The notes below the pieces were generated by a model. That model did no database searches. It was given only the letters and a program-made list of their open reading frames with translations, and was not told where the DNA came from. Shown piece by piece: positions 11,619 through 23,667 of a stretch of 64,000 nucleotides of DNA. The number at the start of each line of letters is the position of its first letter. The stretch's first letter is position 1. Position numbers and translations under genes: made by a program. This DNA is from Sabethes cyaneus (lineage: Eukaryota; Arthropoda; Insecta; Diptera; Culicidae): contig NC_071354.1 of assembly GCF_943734655.1 (NCBI RefSeq), positions 162,275,142-162,339,141 on the forward strand, in the 5' to 3' direction.

Positions 11619-11921
11619 TGTTGCGGCACAAAGCCGCAATATGACCGCGTTGACCTTCACATCTAGCAGAACAACAATCAGTGTACTCGGTCGAAGATGA
11701 GACAAAGCGCTATTGTTGTTCTGGCTAGATATAGTGACAATAAGCTTTTATCGAACGATGTACCTATAAATAGGGCAATAAACGTGAGTCTTGAATTCAG
11801 TCAGTTCGCAGCCACCGCCGCTGGCGGTGGTGTGCATATAGCAACACTTGTTCGTCATCTATTGCATAATAATATCACAGTCCCGTTGGTAACCGGCCCC
11901 CCTTACGACGATCACGGAACA
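11619..11921 (+). repeat. LTR copy 3
   Basis: A 303-bp LTR ending CACGGAACA, directly followed by the target duplication AACAT. TATAAATA is at 11765-11772. No primer-binding site follows, as expected for the outer 3' LTR. Confidence 0.9.
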
Positions 11922-11926
11922 AACAT

Positions 11927-12956
11927 AATATTACATAGTAAAGAATGCGTCAGACCGAAAAAGTACATTTTGGTCATTTTGGCTTTTACGTCAATTATGA
12001 AACCATGAGCAGTGCTTGAGTGTCAGTATTTTCACCCATTTTTCCATTCAACTTTTACCACTTTTCAACCAGAACCAATCTTGCTCTCTAGAGCCAGGAA
12101 GTGCGGACACTAGTTATAATTTTTCCATGAACAAGAGGCTTCATAACGCACCTCGAGCCAGTACCACTCTTACTAATTTGCTTTTTCAATAGGCTTCATT
12201 GCTGGTTAATGGCCGACTTTTCCATGAATGTAGAGATGTAGAGGGGCTTGAGAATAAACTTAATAAGGGGCCTGAGAAGGTCACTTTAAATCGAATGCCC
12301 AGATTCCACTACTCATGACCACCTTGTCGAGGCACACTCGATAAGTTAGTTGCTATCAAAGAACCCTCGATTACTCGATTACCGGTGTCTACGTTGCGCC
12401 TACTCACTGCTGCTCGATTGGACTTAAAACTGAGGGATAGCCCCTAAGTTTCGATAGTCCTAGAAAACGGGTAAATCACTTGTGGGCATGCAAGAAGTCA
12501 CCGCTTGCAACTAGTGATCGACCGTGCCGACTAATCGGTAACTGACTCGAGCATCGGATTCCTCGTCCTTGCTTCAACTCAATCAATGTACTACTTTCGC
12601 TCCCATCAACTTGCAAATATTTTTATTTCGTTCCGGATGATTTTATAAACAAAGCCTTTTTCTTTATTTAGACAACCCCTCATTTTAAAATCCCAGCCCT
12701 TTCTGTTTAGGCTATACCCTTCCTTCACTTATGCCAACGAACAATCGAGTGCGAATAGATCTGCTGCATTGAAAAATCTGCATATGATTCTAAGACCGTC
12801 ATCGCTTCTGCTTTAGTAGACATAAGTACTATCGATTGAGGCGAACCAACTACCGATTGAGTGCCCCATTAAAATAGTAAATAAATAAATAAATACTTTC
12901 GAAATACCTTCAGATATGATTCTATCAGCTGCTAAAAACTGAAACGTTTGTGTTAT
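11927..12956. other. No gene seen
   Basis: Spacer with a MITE-end-like motif at about 11985-12010 and a short (AAAT)n run near 12880. Nothing else is supported. Confidence 0.5.
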
Positions 12957-13087
12957 GCAGGACCCAATGGTATTCCAGCTCTTGTCTTCGCCCGTTGTGC
13001 GATGGCGCTAGTAGAGTCTTTGTACATTATTTTCAATAAATCATACGAGAATGGAAAATTTCCGGATATCTGGAAGCCTGCATTTGT
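12957..13087 (+). pseudogene. Jockey/I-like LINE reverse transcriptase fragment
   Basis: The frame reads GPNGIPALVFARCA, LYIIFNKSYENGKFPDIWK. This is the start of the reverse transcriptase palm in Jockey/I-group LINEs (usually GPDGIP...FPxxWK). It is a different LINE lineage from the RTE-like pieces elsewhere in the window. It is cut off on the right at the SINE-like element, and only about 45 codons remain. Confidence 0.8.
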
Positions 13088-13279
13088 CGTCGTCATCGTT
13101 GTCGACAGCAGCCTAGAGCCGGCCTGGCTCGTACTTTTCTAAGCAGTCGTCACCATTCAACTCAATCTTCGGCCAGTCGTCTCCAAAATCACGAATCACT
13201 TTCGACTTGGTCGAATAATCTTGCATCCAGGTTCCCGGCGTGAGAGGCATGAATGCTAATCGCTACACCGGGATTGACA
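13088..13279 (-). repeat. tRNA-headed SINE with a distinct body, minus strand
   Basis: Read on the minus strand, the head has AATCCCGGTGTAGCGATTAG and CATGCCTCTCACGCCGGGA. It matches the tRNA-Asp-like head of the SINE at 61 kb. The body is different: it passes through GACGACTGGCCGAAG and ends in a GACGAC/AACGATGACGAC-type tail near 13088. This looks like a second SINE family that shares the same tRNA-derived promoter. The boundary with the flanking LINE pieces is inferred from where similarity changes. Confidence 0.55.
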
Positions 13280-13512
13280 ACCGGTGGAGTTGTTGAAGAG
13301 AACTGTTTTCGTCGCACTATCGTCCGGCCCACCGTAGGCTACCGTCTTTCGCCAGATGTACGATTTGAATCTCTCCAAGCAGTACCTGATAGTTCGTGAT
13401 TCACGCCTACGCCATTCTCCGCTTTCAGTTTGTGCTTTGTGGTAAATGTCATCCACAGCACCTTCCGCTGGAACATGGTAAGGGCGCGTATGTCCTCCGT
13501 GAGTACCCAAGC
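13280..13512 (-). pseudogene. RTE-like LINE, 3' coding end (fragment)
   Basis: The minus frame reads EDIRALTMFQRKVLWMTF. It matches KDIRALAVFERKVLRTIF in the longer RTE-like copy at about 42750-42810 (+). This is the region after the reverse transcriptase. The fragment has stops and ends at the SINE-like element. Confidence 0.75.
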
Positions 13513-14605
13513 AGCACTTGCAACATCTTCCATGTTGCTGTTAAGTCTTGTTTAAATTGCAAAAAACTTCACCGGTTACAGTATTGAAACACGCAACAAA
13601 TTAGCAACTTCATGTTATTAATACGTTAGATTCAGGTTATCCAATACTTATACTGGCTGTCACAAATATATTAGTCTATATCTAGTAACATGAAACTTTA
13701 TCGCAACATCGTGTTATTAGAATATCATTGCTAAACAATAATGTCACATGATGTTGCATCATATTGATTACGGCATATTTTTAAATAAAATGTAAATAAA
13801 CAAATACAATTAATGTAACATCATATTCCACCACATTTTTATGAAAAAAAATTTTCAACAAAGAAGTGTTTTTATTTTAACAATAATTACACGCACATTT
13901 ATCAGGAATCCATGGCATTTACTAAAATATTATTTGATTACTGTATCTAGCTCGATTTTACACCGCATTTGTCCATCGTAAACGAATTCTTAATCTGGCT
14001 GGTTTAATTCTTTAAACTTGAAAATTCGTGAAAGTTATTAATCGTGAAAGTTATTAATTTGTTAATAACTTTCACGAGGCGCGTCAAATAATACAAAGCA
14101 AAATTATATTTTGCACGATAAATTTTGAATGGCATGAAGATTAGCTCATAATAGACCCAAAAAACTAAAGTTTTGTTTCGCATTAAGGATATTAATGTAA
14201 ATAATTTTCGTCTTGGAGACCAGAGAGGTGATATGTTTCCTGGTTCCCGCTCAACATAATTCGCGACTACAAAGTTGCTCATAATTGTTTGGTTTTTGTC
14301 CGAGGAAAAAAGAGAAGAAATTATTTTTCTTTTTGTTTTCACGCAAGTTTTGACAACGCGGCATAGGATTTCGTGGGAGTGCGAACAGGCTTAAAATCTC
14401 TTTTAGATGTTTCATAAAACATCTGTGTAACAGTTGGTTGCACATAGGCTCCACTTCTTGCGCTTTTTCAATCACATAACAGTTCGATAAAGGTAACTGA
14501 TGCGAACTTTTTCCATACTTGAATGTTTCAATTATAGTTGCGTAATCCTTCATGCAACAAATGGTGCTGCTTGGGTAAAGTCACGGTGGCAAGACCATAA
14601 AGAAC
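13513..14605. other. AT-rich spacer
   Basis: No gene is supported. The region is rich in TTGCAAC/AACATG-type phrases around 13550-13770, which may be the relic of a short inverted-repeat element. A strong hairpin is listed separately at 14027-14076. Confidence 0.4.
14027..14076. repeat. Perfect 15-bp hairpin with an extra direct copy of one arm
   Basis: CGTGAAAGTTATTAA at 14043-14057 is followed after TTTG by its exact reverse complement at 14062-14076. The same 15-mer also stands immediately upstream at 14027-14041 in direct orientation. This could be a foldback-element end or a replication-slippage product. Confidence 0.85.
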
Positions 14606-15252
14606 TAAGGCTTGTTCGCGACAAAATTTGGACACCCCTAAACACACACAGCTTTGGAAATGCATTAACAATGAGTGAAATGTTTTGCAAAGTGGTAGAC
14701 GTATGTCTTTCTTTCTGAAAATGTAACACTTGTTTATATTACAAGCGCTCAGCGTAAAATGGCGTCGAAAGAAGAGTTGGTGCGAAAAGCAATTGTGTGC
14801 GGTCGCAATGAAAATCCGGATCTCTCGTTAAGAAACTTGCCAAAAAGCTTGGATTTTCTCCAAGCACTGTTCACAGTGTTTTAAAATCGTTCGATACTCG
14901 CTTGACAACAGCTATGAAGATGGGAAGTGGAACAAAAACGGATCTGAGGAACCAACACAAGGATGCGAAGGTAAAACAAATATTACGGAGGAGATCAGAT
15001 CTTTCTGTACGTACCATTGCTCGTAAAATAAAAATGTCGCCAACATTCGTGCACACTTCTAAGCATCGACAAGGCATGAAGGCTTTCAAGGTGAGGACTG
15101 TGCCAAACCGTAATGATAAGCAAAATACGACGGCCAAAATACGCGCTCGTAAGCTTTATCGCGAATATTTAACGAAGTTTCCATGCGTTATAATGAACGA
15201 TGAAAAGTATGTTCTAGAAGACTTTAAACAGCTTCCTGCAGCCGAATTCCGG
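14606..15252 (+). pseudogene. Mariner-like transposase (DD37-like), 5' half with frameshift
   Basis: A Tc1/mariner element begins with an end sequence containing GGCTTGTTCGCGACAAAAT at about 14609. The transposase starts at ATG 14759 and runs MASKEELVRKAIVCGRNENP through a helix-turn-helix (KLAKKLGFSPSTVHSV). A homopolymer frameshift at about 14877-14886 (six T then four A) moves it to another frame. That frame continues through a second DNA-binding helix set (LSVRTIARKIKMSPTFV) to the first catalytic Asp in FPCVIMNDEKY near 15195. Similarity stops at QLPAAEF, so the other two catalytic residues are gone. The copy is clearly inactive. A separate end fragment of the same element lies at 17414-17444. 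Confidence 0.88.
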
Positions 15253-15700
15253 TGCTTCAAGAAAATTTCCGAAAAATCTCTTTACGAAAAGAAATTCTTA
15301 GAATCTCTTTCTCTACCAATAATTCTCTTTTCTTTTTTCCGTATTCCGAGCATCTAAAGAGAAAGAAAATTATGATGTCTGCGGAAAGAGAAAATGCAGT
15401 TTTTTCTATTCTCCGCTAGATGGCTTCGAGAGCTTTTTTTAACTTCTCCCCAATATGCGTTGAAAAAATCATCCAACTTACTTTTTTACAGCTTTTGAAT
15501 TCATTTATAATAACCAAAATGTTTCATAACATATTGTACTGCCGCCAAATTTCGAACAAAAAACTTACGAAGAGATTTTTTAAATTTTCTTATTTTGGAA
15601 TTCCGGTGAAATGCCTTAAGAAAACTCGTTGACGTTTAAAAAAGAAAAAGAGATTTTTAATCTCTTCAAGATTTTTCGGGTCTGAGAAACCGAAGAAAAT
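15253..15700. other. Possible short inverted-repeat insertion ending the mariner copy
   Basis: Right where mariner similarity stops, the sequence reads TTCCGAAAAATCTCTT. Near 15645-15690 there is an imperfect reverse complement built from AAGAGATTTTTAATCTC and AGATTTTTCGGG. The interior is AT-rich and non-coding. A foldback or MITE insertion is one explanation for the truncation, but arms and target duplication are not clean. Confidence 0.3.
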
Positions 15701-16800
15701 TTTTACTTACATTGAAAATGTATCAAATCAATATAAAGCAATAAAAATGTATGCTCCGAGTAATGGAGATAGCAATTTTATTATATTTTTATTGTCATTT
15801 TGATGCAAAAAGGAGATATAATCATCACACAGCGGTTTAGATATCTAAACCGTGCATAGCGTGCAAACACAAACACCTAATTTTCGGAGGTGTCTTTGGT
15901 GATGTTTATTAGTTTAAAATTATCTATCTTTCTGAAAGCTAGTTGTGTATCCACCTATTAGGGTAATGTAAGTTTCGTTTTTGTTTTTAATGCATGCAAA
16001 GTGGCTTACTTTAGTATGGTGTCACAAAGTTGTAGAACATATTTTAAATATCCGTTTTCGGTGCTTTCAAACGTTCTTAATATGCTGAAATATATATTTT
16101 ATAAGAAAGCCTGTTATCGTTAAAATGTATATTAGACAAATTATAACATATTACAAAACACACATTTCAATAAACAATCGCTCGTATTTTTAAACAGTTT
16201 ATAAGACTACACCAACCGCAATCAATTATAGGGGTATTGTATTCAACAAAGTTTATAACTTTGGCATGTTTTGCAACTTTGTGAAGACTTTGTGTACAAA
16301 CGTTCAAATGGTCTATTTTTTATGTAATATATGTTGAAAATCAGTGATTCATTACCACCATCTAGCGAGGTTATTGCCACACTTTATCAACGCTATCGAT
16401 AATAGCTTTACATCGATAATAGTGTTCGACATCAGAACGTAAATTGAAGTACGGGTTCCAGTCCGGAACAGGAACAGAGCCAAATTGGACCGGAATAAAG
16501 TCGGACTAAAAAAGTTCGTTCCGATTTTTAACCGGACCAATTTTCGTTCCGATGTTGATTCGATAATACTGCAACGCTTTAGCATTAACTATAAATATTG
16601 TGACTATGTGAAAAACTTATCATTTTGGTAATAAGATTATTTTATATCCTTAGTTTATTGTTGTTAAATATTAAATTGCTACTATTTAAAAAAAACGAAA
16701 AAATTGACACTTATTGCTATCCATTTTTACCGTGATTTCCCGTTACAGAAAAATAGTGATTGATGCATTATCTACAAACGATTGCTTATTACTTGCAGCG
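15701..16800. other. No gene seen
   Basis: AT-rich spacer. A patch at about 16450-16560 repeats GTCCGGAAC/GTTCCGAT-like words in both orientations without forming a definable element. Confidence 0.4.
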
Positions 16801-16849
16801 TAACAAAAACTAGATTATTATCAGGGTGATAATAATCTAGTTTTTGTTA
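16801..16849. repeat. 49-bp near-continuous palindrome, perfect 22-bp arms
   Basis: TAACAAAAACTAGATTATTA plus TC (16801-16822) is followed after the 5-base spacer AGGGT by its exact reverse complement (16828-16849). Perfect arms of this length in AT-rich DNA indicate a recent or selected hairpin. No flanking duplication was found. Confidence 0.95.
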
Positions 16850-17413
16850 GGGTGGATATCTATAACGCCCACAGACAGACTATTTTTGATTAATAAACTA
16901 CTCCAAAGATCACTGACTATTACTGACGAACTGACATGGCATAGAAGAAAATGCTTTAAAAACTATCGTCCTACACTTTTTGCCTGCACACTGCCTCTGT
17001 TATGCATGTTACGGAGTAACTTTTACTAGTATGGTTTTATACCGTAAGGTTTTTACATATGTATGGTTTCATACTAAAAACTCGAGTGCCGCGGTGTGGC
17101 CATGTCGCGAAACATGCTTTTGAAAAATGAGTAGTTCTTGAATAGACGATGAAATTAACACGAGTGTCTCGTCTGTTTGTCTGCGGTAATATCTTCTTTT
17201 AAAATTAAAATCTCGATTAAACCAACCAACAAGTTGCCAACAAGTCTGCACTGACCCTCATGGCAAGGGTTAACTCCAAAGTTCGCCAATTTTTCATGCA
17301 GACCAAATAAGTCATGTTAATTTTCTTGATAATTATTAACGATACACACATAGATGATATAAAATTGTTTCATGGATTAAACTTCTAGCAAATTTGTTTT
17401 ATTGCAAAATTGA
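16850..17413. other. No gene seen
   Basis: AT-rich spacer with short ORFs only. Confidence 0.45.
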
Positions 17414-17444
17414 GGTGTCCAGATTTTATCGCAAACAAGCCTTA
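17414..17444 (-). repeat. Mariner terminal-repeat fragment
   Basis: The minus strand reads AAGGCTTGTTTGCGATAAAA then TCTGGACACC. It matches the element end at about 14607-14637 with three or so differences. It abuts the minus-strand LINE at its 3' side. Confidence 0.7.
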
Positions 17445-19060
17445 CCGGTCTAATAAGGGCTTTGTACATCGTCAGCTCCGTGCGGCGGCGTATGCTTCTT
17501 GATCGTGGTGTTTTGCGCAAAGTTCCTGGCTATGATGTCAAAGTCATCTGCAAAGCCTAGGAGTTGGCTATCCTTAATGAAAATCGTGCTTCATGCTTCG
17601 ATGCCCGCACATCGGATCACCCCGTCAAGATCGGTGATGATGAATAGCATGCAGGGTAAGCCGTCACGTTATCTCAAACTCAAGTGTGTCCCTGAGACGC
17701 GCACGAAATACATCAATCGTTCCAATAAGCGTCAGTGTATCCGAAAAACCATGTTCGTGCATTATCCTCCATAGTTGGTCTCGATTGACTGTATCGCATG
17801 CTGCTTTGAAATCGAGAGAGATGTGATGCGTGGAAATGTTGCACTCCCGATAGTTCTGCAAGATCTGTAGGATGGTAAAAATTTGATCCGCAGTTGCGCA
17901 AGCCCCTATGGAGCCCATCTGGTAATTCGCTATAAAACTCTATGCTATCAGTGACAGCCGACGTGACAGGATCTAGGAGAGTATCTTGTGTGGGCGACGT
18001 TTACCATCGTTATACTGCAATCGATCCGTCGAGCCGATCACCTTTCTGTAGATGGGACAAACCACTCCTTTCATCCATTCTGCCCGTAGCTTCTCCTACT
18101 TCCAAATCTTGGAAATAACTCAGTGTAGAGCCGTTGCCAGCGTTCCCCGGTCGTATTTATAAAGTTTCGGCTGCAGGCGCTCCTCATCGGTTTTGTTGGT
18201 TCGTTGGTTTTTGGTCAAGTTTTCCCTAGTGGCACTGCTTAGATATTTTCCCGAGACTCTCCGCCTAATGTATACTACGATACTCCGGGGCTCCGGTGGT
18301 CAAACTGGTTCATTGCACGTTGGTTAGGTGATCTGCAGGTGGATTTGTGGATATATTTGTGTGGAAAAAAGGTGCTTCGGATCACTAGGCCTCGGAAAGT
18401 TGAGAAGTTTATACATCGTTGGCCGTTATCATTCGTGTCGGTATGCAGGTTATAAGAATGTATCACCGGTCTATACACTTGGTCCGTACCGACCTGGGTG
18501 TTCATATCCCCGATGATGATCTTGATGTCCCTCAGCGAACAGCGGCCGTACGTTACCTCCGGCCGCTCGTGAAAAGTTTCGTTTTCATCGTCAGGTTTAC
18601 CTTCGCGGGCAGTGTACGTGTATGATGTTGTAATTGAAGAAACTGCTCTTAATTCTCAATACACATCCTCGTGTTGATCGCTATCCAATCTATCACGCGA
18701 TTCTAAATTCTGTCCAACAATATGAAGCCCGTTCCCATGCTCCCTGTTCTATCACCTAGGTTGATACTAAATATTCCGATTCCGATCCATGCCGGGTCGC
18801 CACTTTAGTGCCGAGACACCACGTTTCTTAATTCAGCCACCCGCTTCGGATCGGATGTTGTCATAAGCCGCATAGACGACTTTAGTTTCCACGGGGGCTA
18901 GTTACCCGTTCTCCGCCAAGCAATGCAAAGCCTTGGGTATGACCGCCTTTAAGAATTGATACTTCTTTATCGACAGATTTCGATGCCAGTTATTAGAATA
19001 CAGGACAATTACGCGACTAGTGCAACGATTCTGCTGGCTCTAGCAGCATTGTCCAGCCTA
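17445..19060 (-). pseudogene. RTE-like LINE, degraded copy
   Basis: On the minus strand the endonuclease part includes DNGQRCINFSTFRGLVI and FFPHKYIHKS (about 18350-18450). Reverse transcriptase pieces follow, including VVCPIY-like residues near 18060 and HISLDFKAACDTVNRDQLW and IMHEHGF (17740-17830). The same peptides occur in the + copy at 39.5-43.2 kb. Many stops and frame shifts are present, and the catalytic FADD box is not visible before the copy ends near 17445 with a KALIRP-like trace. It is a dead element. Confidence 0.85.
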
Positions 19061-22000
19061 GATTCGAAGATATGTCGACTAGCTTGTTAGACCAGCATCC
19101 TACCTTCGACGGCCATATCCCCTTTAAATACACCGAATTTTACATTGTTCTTTATAAAAATAAAAGTAGGTATACAATATTTTTCAAATCAGTTACTAAA
19201 CCCACTTCTGATAGTTGTTTTCACAAGATTTTTCTATTGCAAAGCGAATTCAATTTCAGGTTGGCGGTCAAAACCAACATGAAAATCAATTTGTATGCTC
19301 CTGCTTTTGTATTTCCAATTTCACGCAAACAAGCACAATTCACTATTTATTTTGATTTACCCATACTTTTGCTGTACAAAGTTAACGAACCTATTTCGGA
19401 AATTTAAAAACCTGCGGAAGTACAATAACAACGATTTATGTATTATGGTTGAGGAAGCTTAGGTCGAAGGTTTATATATGCAAAGTATTATGATAATTGG
19501 TTATCTCGAATAACGTCCATTCAAATACTCACCACAATTGCCAGCATATTTGGAAATTTGGAAATCGAATGACTAAACAGACAATCAAACAGTTCGCATC
19601 TGTTCGCATCATTTGTGCTTAACATCGAACTGACATCCAGAGCATGTTTGATGACCGACGGTTTCATTGTCAAATGTCTCGTAATCAAAGTCGTAAATAT
19701 CTAGTCGATGGAAGTGAATAACTACTAACGAACCATTCAGCTAACCTTAGCTAACCCAACCCAACCCAACTTGATTGTGAATGAAGAGCTGCAATTCTTC
19801 GTAGCTAAAGAATTTACAGAGGGACAAATATGCGTACATTTTTCAATGCCGTAAGGAAATTCTCAGCATAAGTGTCCCAAGTTTTAATATTTGAATTGTT
19901 TCTTGAAATAAAACAAATCATTGCAGCATGATTTTATATTAACAAAACTGGGTAAGAAAAAAATTGATATGGAATGAAATACATGAACTGTTTTGAGAAT
20001 TTCAATTGAAAACTAAATTGAAATGAAAATCAAAAAAAAAAACGTGTGCGTCATTTTTTTAAATAAGATACATTTTAAAATGTGCGAAATAACATAGGTA
20101 CTCATTAAAAACAGGCATATAAATTTATAGTCAAATCAGAACAGGTTGACAAGATTTTACTTTTCATCTTCGTTATGCACTAACTGAATGAGAATGAATA
20201 TCAGTATGGTAAAAAGCTTCCAGTGGATAAATCAGCTGTAGGTATATAACAAATACTACGTTAACCGGGGAAAAACCTAATGAATATTCTGGCTACCAGA
20301 ATACATTATTACCAGTACCGGTATCCAATTTCTTCCAGAGAGGCACGAGAAACTGGAACTGCTTAACCGGGAAGTTAAATGCCAAACTTCACTTTCGTTC
20401 AAGTGGTTATTAAGCTGTCGTTCTTCGATCTTCTCGTCGACTGTCTGGTAGTAGTCACTAACGCCGAACTCCCCGCTATTGAATATTGATTGAGCTTTTT
20501 GCTTTTCTGCATCACCTGTTATCCTGTTTCGAGTCGTGCTACACTGTTGAGTTGCCATTCGTGCACTTCAACCCCATGCGTGCTACATTCAACATCCACT
20601 GTATCGGCAATAACTCCTATTGTGGAGTTACCCCCCGGCAATTGCGAGTACCATCATTAAAGTTTTCTGACCTGGTGGTAAATTAAGCACATCCATGAAT
20701 GCTACAGAGCACCTTCAGACGGGGAGTTTTTTTTCTTTCGAATTGCACTCGATCCTGGTCAGCCTTCAACCTTGTAGGTACCACCGGGCAGTCATGTGTT
20801 GGAAATTCCGAAAAGTAAATTTCTTTTTCAATTTAAAACGAAGCTTTCCATACATATGTACATGCCATGCCCTGAAGATACCTGTTTTGGGCAAGTATTC
20901 ATCAAAGAGACATTATCTGTTGCACAAAATTACGAGGCATAACAACACCTTAATCAAATCTGATTAAAAGGCGTTTCAATTTAATGAGCGTCGTGTTTTT
21001 TTTTGTATACGCGAAAGTTACGCCATTGAAAGTGCTTTTAAAAGTGTCATTTATTCGTAAAATTGTTATTTCATATTAGCCTTTTTCCGTAGGCTTCATA
21101 AGTAACAAATTTTCATTTTTTTGAATCAATGATCTAAAAAACTGCACAAAGCTTCCTTATGAGTGAAAAATGTATTGTTCTGTTTTAAACTATGTCTCTA
21201 GCCTGTCGACTAACGATCTAGTGTTCACAGCTTAGACAGATTAACTAGAGCTATGTTGTGTTGTTTCTTTGCGGCATATTAACTTCGTACCCAATAGAAT
21301 AGTTCTAATTAACATAATTTTATGCAAAGTTTTCCGATTTTTTGCTTGCTATAAAAAATACTAAAAATGATAAATTTATCACAACACCATGTCAAAGTTG
21401 CTATCGGCGCAAAGCTACGTCCATCATCGTGAGAATAGAGACCGACCGTAACCGGACCCGGTGCGTGATGTGTTTTCACAAATAGGCGGAATCTTTCTTG
21501 AATCTCTGCCGGTGCTAACGAAATTAATCGGAACATCAATCAGCTTTAACGAGCGCGGTGGTGCGGTTTATAAAGAACGCAGCCCAGCCAGCGTTGCAGC
21601 AGTGGCTGCTTTAGCCATGCGACTGCACACCGAAATCAGGCGCTAACGAATTACCTACATATTTTTCAGACTGCCTGATTCCTACTTCTAAGACTCTGAC
21701 GTTGGCTTATTTTTAGGCTAAAACGGCAAAATGTGTTCGATTATTCCGTTACGTTGTATTACGTAGAAACTGCGAAGCTAATCGAAGTGCGGAGTCACGT
21801 AGATGTGTAAATTTTTGACAAATTAGCACATGTTCGGAAGACCTGGATGAAGTTTTGAAATTTCATGGTTTGGAAACTTTTATGGCTTATATCGCTGTTT
21901 ATGGAGACAGCATGATGACGTTGTACTTGGAGCGGTGAGTATTATCCATTTCGGTTCATTCCATGCCTGGATAAGGAAGTCACCAAAAAGTAATGGACTA

Positions 22001-23340
22001 AATGACAATTTGAAAACTTATTAGCACATCATTTTAAATTAAAATTAAATAAATTAATCGAATTTTCGTCATACTATGCTCCATAACCGAATAGGTTTCT
22101 GAGAACTGTATTGAATACAATTGGTAATTGAAAGATCAGATTCCAGTAGAATCGGTAAAGCCAATGATAATGGCCTGAGCACGTGTTGATCGTGTCCGAC
22201 TCTTCATTCTATCCTTAGATGTTTGCCATCAGAAGGTGTGATGAACTAATTACAACAGATTAGCTTTTTTTAACATCAGTGCCGTAATGAAGTTCAGTAA
22301 ACTTTGACTATTAGTGCTCTGCCACTTCCGATTGTTAAGATTTATTATTGATACTCAGGGCTCTTACGAATTTAGTATTTTTCTGACCATTTACTCTTTA
22401 TCCCAAAAACAAAACTTAGATCATTGGCACTCTGTCAATTCCAGCTGTTATAAATGTTAATTATCAGCTTTTCGATTAGAGTTGTTAACATTTCTCGGTA
22501 AAATTTATGAATTTTATAAAATTCGCCTGTACGGTAAGGATCAGATTAATCAGGGGTCGCTTATTTTAATCAGTTGAAAATAAATGATAAATAAGTTGTT
22601 CATATTTTCAGAATATTTTGATAAGAACTGGAATCTTGAATCACTTAACCATATATGTAATTCGTGCAAACATAATTTACTGTGGTTTCGACAAGAAATA
22701 TGCCGAGTTAAAAATTGTTGCCAAAAAACTTGCTTTCAGATGCTGAAGAGAATTGCCGCTTAGCTAATTTAAGCACTGATTACAGTATTTCTAAAAGTCA
22801 AGCACTCAATTTTCACATACCACATACCATATAGTAAACATGTGAGCGCTTGCATCATTTGATATCGTGGTCATAGTGACAATTTGAGACAAGTTTGCAA
22901 TACATCAGTAAATTGCGGACTGCTTTAGAAAGCATCTTGGTTATTGATAGCCTAATAATAGTGACTTTCAATTGTAGCAGCTTCAAGAACTAAATTTAAC
23001 AATACTCAGTATTGATATTGAGGAAGATCTCACGTTGGAATCCCAAAATAATGAAAAGTTTCGACCCACTATTACTAGTAGTGGTACCCTACAACCCTAC
23101 AAGTGATCCACATAGAATGCTTAAAATAAGCCCTTTACCAGTTTTAGGTTTTAAATTTATGTTATAAACATTTTGTTTATAAAAACTTTTTCCAGTTTCA
23201 TCATTTTAAGAGCTCTTAAAAGTATTATATGTTACGTCACCCTTAGCCATACTTTTTATCCCTTATTAATAAGTAATTCTTGGAATTTAAAAATTGACAT
23301 CAAGGAAATTAGATGGTAAACCATCTATTTAAAAATACTA
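19061..23340. other. Long stretch without recognised genes
   Basis: About 4.3 kb of AT-rich sequence. ORFs of 60-111 codons exist (for example 19072-19407 +, 20277-20558 -) but none resembles a known family. A GC-richer patch at about 21420-21650 contains TTTATAAA followed by a GC-rich stretch. That could be a core promoter or simply a relic; no transcript can be inferred from it. This may be regulatory or unique intergenic DNA. Confidence 0.45.
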
Positions 23341-23667
23341 GCTTTGTCTCACAGTCACTTGTACATCAGTTATTGTAACCGACATGCTTATAATGTAAAA
23401 ATATAACGCTTGTTCCTCTTTTGGACGTTCCTCACCATTTGTCAGCTCCCCCTCTATTATCTACCCGCCCACTTACACATTTGTGTTTTTACGTAAATCC
23501 CTATAAAACCCTATAAAGAGAAACAAAGACATTTATCCTATTTGCACCTTCCGCTAACAATGGCCATGGTAATGGATAGTTTTGTTATTGTACCTTTCAA
23601 AAAAGTAGAAAGTGCAACAGTGTTTCTTCCATGGATGCAAAAAACCTGTCATTCCTTTCATCTCACT
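23340..23667 (-). other. Downstream flank of the Helitron relic
   Basis: Read on the minus strand, this follows the helicase stop codon. It includes ACAATAACTGATGTACAAGT near 23350-23375, a phrase that recurs on the plus strand near 26090-26115. It is probably part of the same Helitron-associated repeat family. Confidence 0.45.

Larger units (their letters stand above)
8814..11921 (+). mobile_element. Tandem non-autonomous LTR retrotransposon (three LTRs, two internals)
   Basis: Three copies of a roughly 300-bp LTR (8814-9109, 10209-10511, 11619-11921) enclose two 1.1-kb internal regions. The LTRs start with TG and end with CA. After LTR1 and LTR2 comes TTGGTGCCGTGACCAGG, a plausible tRNA primer-binding site of the kind seen in BEL/Pao elements. 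The five bases AACAT occur at 8809-8813 and again at 11922-11926, which is a 5-bp target duplication enclosing the whole array. The internals carry no gag or pol and contain a 50-bp tandem repeat, so the element is a short non-autonomous type that would depend on a related element for its enzymes. LTR2 and LTR3 look identical, whereas LTR1 differs at about two dozen positions. The superfamily call is tentative. Confidence 0.9.
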
